Origin: Bordetella sp. BOR01 | GTDB lineage: Bacteria; Pseudomonadota; Gammaproteobacteria; Burkholderiales; Burkholderiaceae_B | Assembly: GCF_019218885.1 (NCBI RefSeq) | Contig: NZ_JAHUWT010000003.1 | Location: forward strand, 620,001 to 684,000 | Reading direction: 5' to 3' | Length of the DNA: 64,000 nucleotides | Shown: positions 59,927 to 64,000 of the stretch, in pieces | How positions within the stretch are numbered: position 1 is the first letter of the stretch | How the letters are laid out: the number at the start of each line of letters is the position of its first letter | Notes under the pieces: model-generated | Told to the model about the DNA's origin: nothing | What the model saw: only the letters and a program-made list of their open reading frames with translations | The model's database searches: none | Position numbers and translations under genes: made by a program

Positions 59927-60391
59927 ATGGAAATCGTCGGACTTGGCTTGCATTTCGAAGACCTTCCCCTGGGAAGGAAATTCCGCACCACTGGACGCAC
60001 CATCACAGAAGCCGACCTGATCAACTACATCAATTGCCTGGGACTGGTCGAAGTCCTGTTCACCAATGCCGAGTTCCGCGCGCGCGACTCGGACATCAAG
60101 GGCCGGCTGGTGCCCGGCATGCTGGCCTATGGCATGGCCGAGGGGCTGCTCGTGCAGGCGACGATGCAGCACACCGGCTTGGCCTTCCTGCACATGGAGC
60201 TTGATATCAAGGCCCCGATCTTCGTCGGCGACACCATCCACGCTGAAGTCGAAGTCATAGAGGCCCGCCCGAGCAAGAGCCGCCCCGGTCGCGGACTAGT
60301 ACGCACGCGCAACCATGTTGTCAAGCAAGACGGCACGATTGCCATCACTTACACCCCCCTGCGCATGGTCAAGTGCAAGGAAACGCCATGA
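59927..60391 (+). CDS. MaoC family (R)-specific hydratase-like protein
   Basis: A 154-residue hot-dog-fold protein. FEDLPLGRKFRTTGRTITEADL, visible in part as GRTITEADLINYI, is the MaoC start; VPGMLAYGMAEGLL and DIKAPIFVGDTIHAEVEV follow. The exact Asp/His dyad of R-hydratases is not clear, because the family ADxNPxH motif is replaced. It may hydrate an enoyl-CoA or act as a thioesterase-like partner. The ATG at 59927 follows GGAG by eight bases. The stop overlaps the CoA transferase start. Confidence 0.82.
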   Translation: MEIVGLGLHFEDLPLGRKFRTTGRTITEADLINYINCLGLVEVLFTNAEFRARDSDIKGRLVPGMLAYGMAEGLLVQATMQHTGLAFLHMELDIKAPIFVGDTIHAEVEVIEARPSKSRPGRGLVRTRNHVVKQDGTIAITYTPLRMVKCKETP

Positions 60392-61599
60392 GCCATACAA
60401 GCGATCACGACAGCGCTTGCACCGGTCCACTGGCCGGAGTGCGCGTGCTGGACTTGAGCCAGTTCATCCTGGGCCCGCTCGCGTCGCAGATTCTTGGCGA
60501 CATGGGCGCCGATATCATCAAGGTCGAAACGCCGCATGGCGACCTGAACCGCCATATCGGCCCCGAACGCTACCCTGGCATGGCAGCGCTTTTCCTAGGC
60601 ATGAATCGCAACAAGCGCAGCGTGGTGCTAGACCTGAAACAACCCGAGGCGCTGGCGATGCTGATGCGCATGGCCGGCAATTGCGATGTGTTCATGCACA
60701 GCCTCAGGCCTGGTGCTGCCAAGCGGCTGGGTATCGATCCTGCGCGCATCATGGCGCTCAACCCGCGGATCATCTACGCCAGTGCGCCAGGCTATCGTTC
60801 GGACGGCCCCAAGCGCGACGCGCCAGCCTACGACGATGTGATTCAGGGCGAAAGCGGCATCGCCGGGTTGGCCGCACTGACGGGCGGCCAGCCGCGCTAT
60901 CTTCCCACGGTGATCGCCGACAAATTCTGCGGCTATGTGCTGGCATCGGCGGTAGGCATGGCGCTGTACCACCGGGAACGTACTGGTGAAGGGCAGGTCG
61001 TCGAAGTACCCATGCTCGAAACCATGATGTCCTTCAACCTGGTCGAACATCTCTGGACCGGGCAGTTCGACCAGCCGATGGGCCCGCTGGGCTACGACCG
61101 GGCCGTCATGCCGCACCGGCGGCCGTTCGCCGCCCAGGATGGGCATATCTGTCTGATGGCGACTTCCGACCAGCAATGGGCGAATCTGTTCAGAGCACTG
61201 GATCGGCCCGAACTGGCAACCGACCCACGCTACGTCTCGGTGGCGGCCCGCTCGGCGCGGTTTCCGGAGATCTACGGCATCGTCGCCGACGAGATTGCCA
61301 AGCGTCCCGTCTCCGAGTGGGAGCAGCGCATGAAAGCCGCCGATATTCCGCATGCGCGCGCCAAGACGCTGCAAGAACTTCCCGAAGACCCTTATTTGGT
61401 GGAAACCGGCTACTTTCACCATTACCGCCACCCGGTGGCCGGCCCCCTGGTCACGCCGTCGATCTCGGTCAAGTTCTCCAAAGCGCCGCCGCAATTGCGC
61501 CGCCCTCCTCCAACACTGGGCGAACACACTGACGAAATATTGCGCGAGTTCGGCTTCAGCCCGGCCGAGATCGAAGCAGTCAGGCGGGATGTGCCATGA
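60388..61599 (+). CDS. Class III CoA transferase (CaiB/BaiF family)
   Basis: A 403-residue class III CoA transferase. GPLAGVRVLDLSQFILGPLA, ILGDMGADIIKVETP, MNRNKRSVVLDLK, SAPGYRSDGP and GEGQVVEVPMLET are typical. It moves CoA between acids and would offer an ATP-free activation route beside the ligase. The ATG at 60388 overlaps the MaoC stop; a start at 60373 is possible. The C-terminal overlap with the next gene (four bases) couples the two paralogous proteins. Confidence 0.9.
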   Translation: MSHTSDHDSACTGPLAGVRVLDLSQFILGPLASQILGDMGADIIKVETPHGDLNRHIGPERYPGMAALFLGMNRNKRSVVLDLKQPEALAMLMRMAGNCDVFMHSLRPGAAKRLGIDPARIMALNPRIIYASAPGYRSDGPKRDAPAYDDVIQGESGIAGLAALTGGQPRYLPTVIADKFCGYVLASAVGMALYHRERTGEGQVVEVPMLETMMSFNLVEHLWTGQFDQPMGPLGYDRAVMPHRRPFAAQDGHICLMATSDQQWANLFRALDRPELATDPRYVSVAARSARFPEIYGIVADEIAKRPVSEWEQRMKAADIPHARAKTLQELPEDPYLVETGYFHHYRHPVAGPLVTPSISVKFSKAPPQLRRPPPTLGEHTDEILREFGFSPAEIEAVRRDVP

Positions 61600-62762
61600 C
61601 CGAAACGGCGCGCCCATTCTCTGGCCCACTGGCCGGCATCAAAGTCGTGGAACTTGCCGGCCTCGGTCCGGCGCCGATGGCCGCAATGCTGCTGGCGGAC
61701 CTCGGCGCGACCGTCATCCGCGTGGATCGCCGGCAGCCCGCCGATCTCGGAATCCGGCGACCACGCAAGTATGACCTGCTGCTGCGCAATCGCGACCTGC
61801 TGGGCGTGGATCTGAAAGACCCTGCGTCCGTCGCACTGGTGCTCGAGTTGATCGGCCAGGCAGACGCACTCATAGAAGGATTCCGGCCCGGCGTCATGGA
61901 ACGTCTGGGACTGGGGCCCGATACCTGCCTGCAGCGTAATCCGCGCCTGGTCTATGGCAGGGTCACTGGCTGGGGCCAGTCGGGTCCGCTCGCCCAGGCT
62001 GCCGGGCATGACCTGAACTACGTTGCATTGACCGGCGCGATCAATGCCATGGGGAGCGCGGGACAACCTCCCACTGTGCCATTGAGCATGATCGGCGATT
62101 TCGGAGGTGGGGCGCTCTATCTCGCCTTCGGCATGCTGGCCGCCCTTATCGAGGCCCGCTCGAGCGGCCAGGGCCAGGTTGTGGACGCGGCGATGGTGGA
62201 CGGCGTCATCTCGCTGCAGACGATCTTCCTGGGCATGCATGCCGCGGGAATCTGGGACTCGCGCCGCGGCCACAATCCTATCGATTCCGGGTCCCATTTC
62301 TACAACGTCTACGAGTGCGCCGACCATAAATGGATTTCAGTGGCGGCACTTGAAAAGAGATTCCACGACGAACTGATGCAGCGGATCGGTATCGATCTGG
62401 CCGAGATCGGCGATCACATGGACCCCCGCAATTGGCCCAAGGGCAAGACGCTGCTGGCGGACCGCTTCCGCCAACGTACGCGCGATGAATGGTGTGAGCT
62501 GCTGGAAGGCAGCGATGCCTGTTTTGCCCCGGTGCTCTCGTGGGATGAGGCGGTGCAGCACCCCCACTTGCATGAACGGGGCAGCTTCTGCCAGGTGGAT
62601 GATGTGTGGCAGCCGGCCACGGCGCCGCGCTTCAGCCGCACTCCCGCCGGATTGCCCACGCCGCCGCGCGACATGTCTTCGGACAACAATGCAGCGGCCT
62701 TGGCCAAATGGTTGCCGCCTGAACGCATCAAGGCGCTTCGCGCCGCGGGCACTATTGCCTGA
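61596..62762 (+). CDS. Alpha-methylacyl-CoA racemase-like class III CoA transferase family protein
   Basis: A 388-residue protein of the same superfamily as its upstream neighbour but with AMACR traits: GHDLNYVALTGAINAMG (His) and SMIGDFGGGALYLAFGML (Asp) correspond to the racemase catalytic pair, and the N-terminal VELAGLGPAPMAAMLLADLGA is typical. It would switch the configuration of a 2-methylacyl-CoA so that a stereospecific dehydrogenase can act. This points to a branched or ring-substituted substrate. Confidence 0.89.
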   Translation: MTETARPFSGPLAGIKVVELAGLGPAPMAAMLLADLGATVIRVDRRQPADLGIRRPRKYDLLLRNRDLLGVDLKDPASVALVLELIGQADALIEGFRPGVMERLGLGPDTCLQRNPRLVYGRVTGWGQSGPLAQAAGHDLNYVALTGAINAMGSAGQPPTVPLSMIGDFGGGALYLAFGMLAALIEARSSGQGQVVDAAMVDGVISLQTIFLGMHAAGIWDSRRGHNPIDSGSHFYNVYECADHKWISVAALEKRFHDELMQRIGIDLAEIGDHMDPRNWPKGKTLLADRFRQRTRDEWCELLEGSDACFAPVLSWDEAVQHPHLHERGSFCQVDDVWQPATAPRFSRTPAGLPTPPRDMSSDNNAAALAKWLPPERIKALRAAGTIA

Positions 62763-62785
62763 GGGCCCTGCACGGGGCAGACAAC

Positions 62786-63658
62786 ATGGTCGACTATCAC
62801 GCGCTCAAAAGCTGGCCTTTCGGCACTATCAAGCATCGCTACGAAGCTCGCGACACCATGCTGTACGCGCTCGGCTGCGGCATGGGCCATGATCCGATGG
62901 ATCGACGCCAACTGCGCTTCGTGTACGACCAGGGGCTGGTCGCCATGCCCAGCATGGCGGCGGTCATCGGCACGCCCGGCTCGTGGTGGCGGCTGCCTGG
63001 CACCGGCGTAGCCTGGGAACATGTCCTGCATGCCGAACAGGATCTTCGCCTGTACCGCCCACTGCCGGCAGCCGCCACCATGACGGCGGGAAACCGCGTC
63101 ACGCACCTGCACGATCGTGGGCGCGAACGCGGCGCGGTCGCGGGCCTGACGCGAGAGATCCACGACAGCGCGGGCGCACTGGTTGCCCGTGCGAGTCGCA
63201 TCGAAATACTGCGTCTCGACGGCGGCTTCTCGGCGCAAGCAGGCACGCATGATGAAGCACCTCCTCGGCTGCCCGGAATGCCCGCTGACCCCGGCCCCGC
63301 TGACAAGCAAGTCTGCCTGCCGATCATTCCGCAGGCCGCACTTGTCTATCGCTTGAGCGGTGACCCCAATCCCCTGCACGCAGACCCCGATGTGGCCCGT
63401 ATCGCGGGCTTCGCGCGGCCGATCTTCCATGGCCTGGGCAGCTTCGGCATGGCAGCCCATGCCGTACTGCGCGCCTGCTGCAACTATGAACCCGAGCGGC
63501 TGCGGCGCCTGGCCGTGCGATTTTCCGCCCCGATCTATCCCGGTGAAACCTTGCGCTTTCATCTATGGCACGAGCGCGGCGGCACCGCCCGTTTCTGCGC
63601 CGATGCGATAGACCGGTCGACACGCGTACTCGACAGAGGTATTGCCGAGTTTTCATAA
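62786..63658 (+). CDS. MaoC/2-enoyl-CoA hydratase 2-type protein
   Basis: A 290-residue two-domain hot-dog protein like the hydratase 2 part of MFE-2. The C-terminal domain holds the hydratase 2 motif YRLSGDPNPLHADPDVARI and FARPIFHGLGSFG, with the Asp/His pair for water addition. The N-terminal domain (RDTMLYALGCGMG) is the usual non-catalytic half. It gives (R)-3-hydroxyacyl-CoA, whereas the crotonases of the locus give the (S)-form, so two stereochemical routes may exist. It is 23 bases after the racemase gene. Confidence 0.9.
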   Translation: MVDYHALKSWPFGTIKHRYEARDTMLYALGCGMGHDPMDRRQLRFVYDQGLVAMPSMAAVIGTPGSWWRLPGTGVAWEHVLHAEQDLRLYRPLPAAATMTAGNRVTHLHDRGRERGAVAGLTREIHDSAGALVARASRIEILRLDGGFSAQAGTHDEAPPRLPGMPADPGPADKQVCLPIIPQAALVYRLSGDPNPLHADPDVARIAGFARPIFHGLGSFGMAAHAVLRACCNYEPERLRRLAVRFSAPIYPGETLRFHLWHERGGTARFCADAIDRSTRVLDRGIAEFS

Positions 63659-63663
63659 GAAAA

Positions 63664-63680
63664 GTTGCCGTACGCAACTC
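63664..63680 (+). other. Hairpin upstream of the last Bug gene
   Basis: AGTTGC-CGTAC-GCAACT is a perfect six-base inverted repeat with a five-base centre in the 48-bp gap between the hydratase and Bug genes. It may be an intercistronic RNA stem or an operator. Confidence 0.35.
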
Positions 63681-63706
63681 GATTTGCAACCCCAAGGAGG
63701 AACCCA

Positions 63707-64000
63707 TGCCAACGAACAAACTGCTGCGTCCCTTGGCCGGTATGGCCATTGCCGCATCACTGCTCATGCCCGCCGCTTCGACTGCCGCATCCAAGTACCC
63801 ATCCATGCCTATCCGGTTTGTGATCGGCTTCTCTCCGGGCGGATCGACGGATATCATCGGCCGCATACTGGCCAAAAAAATGAGCGACATACTGGGACAA
63901 CCCATCGTGGTGGAAAACCGCGCGGGAGCCGACAGCTTGATCGCGACGCAATTCGTGGCCCAAGCGCAGAACGACGGCTACACTTTGCTGGTGGCGTCTG
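63707..64000 (+). CDS. Bug-family solute-binding protein, cut by the right window edge
   Basis: Only the first 98 codons are in view. Signal MPTNKLLRPLAGMAIAASLL with cleavage near STAA, then IGFSPGGSTDIIGRIL (Gly-Arg in place of Ala-Arg) and VENRAGADS, with NDGYTLLVAS at the edge. AAGGAGG lies six bases before the ATG. It follows the enzyme genes of the TetR locus and is the third Bug tied to that locus. Confidence 0.92.

Noticed and set aside
1-64000. tRNA, rRNA, CRISPR arrays, insertion sequences, prophage, origin
   Set aside because: Looked for on both strands; no conserved RNA blocks, spaced direct repeats, transposase or integrase motifs were seen.

Overview
This window reads as chromosomal DNA of a GC-rich betaproteobacterium of the order Burkholderiales, most likely Alcaligenaceae (Bordetella/Achromobacter type). 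The main reason is fourteen separate genes for Bug-family periplasmic solute-binding proteins of tripartite tricarboxylate transporters, an expansion typical of that family. No rRNA, tRNA, CRISPR array, phage gene, transposase or replication gene was seen. Almost every gene belongs to a small catabolic unit with the same plan: one local regulator, one or two Bug proteins and a few soluble enzymes. No TctA/TctB membrane subunit is present, so the binding proteins must use permeases encoded elsewhere.

Left part (1-25 kb). A left-truncated RES-domain gene is followed by an IclR-regulated unit on the minus strand (PrpB-like lyase, Bug, LigI-like amidohydrolase, Ldh-type dehydrogenase) and a frameshifted yjbQ. 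A LysR gene precedes a long plus-strand operon: Bug, deacetylase-fold protein, acyl-CoA dehydrogenase, SucC/SucD-like CoA ligase, Bug, AtzG-like and AtzE-like amidase. An orphan LytS-type sensor kinase and an RpiR regulator follow. A promoter rich in palindromes then leads a plus-strand operon: CMD-family protein, Bug, ketopantoate-reductase-like protein, Bug, SDR, alpha/beta hydrolase, M20 peptidase, deacetylase.

Middle part (25-42 kb) is an aromatic-acid island. It holds an IclR gene divergent from a TfdA-like dioxygenase and a Bug; LysR divergent from Bug-pcaB-pcaC; a PcaQ-like LysR divergent from pcaHG; and a phthalate operon (Bug, Rieske oxygenase, 4,5-dihydroxyphthalate decarboxylase, phthalate dioxygenase reductase, Gfo/Idh/MocA dihydrodiol dehydrogenase, MarR). 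Together these predict phthalate to 4,5-dihydroxyphthalate to protocatechuate to beta-carboxymuconate to 3-oxoadipate enol-lactone. pcaD and later steps are not here.

Right part (42-64 kb). An AtuA/DUF4387/Bug unit, a DUF2945 gene and an IclR-alpha/beta hydrolase-Bug unit come first. The rest is a large CoA-thioester degradation locus around a TetR gene. The minus-strand arm has two crotonases, a BadH-like SDR, two Bugs, an acyl-CoA ligase and a hydratase/dehydrogenase fusion whose dehydrogenase half looks degenerate. The plus-strand arm has an atypical SDR, an EthD-like protein, an AliB-like acyl-CoA dehydrogenase, MaoC, a class III CoA transferase, an AMACR-like racemase, a second hydratase and a right-truncated Bug. 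Four near-identical 18-bp palindromes sit in front of the units on both arms and probably define the regulon of this TetR protein. This regulon is the best candidate for an undescribed system here; a cyclic or branched carboxylic acid substrate is inferred, not shown.
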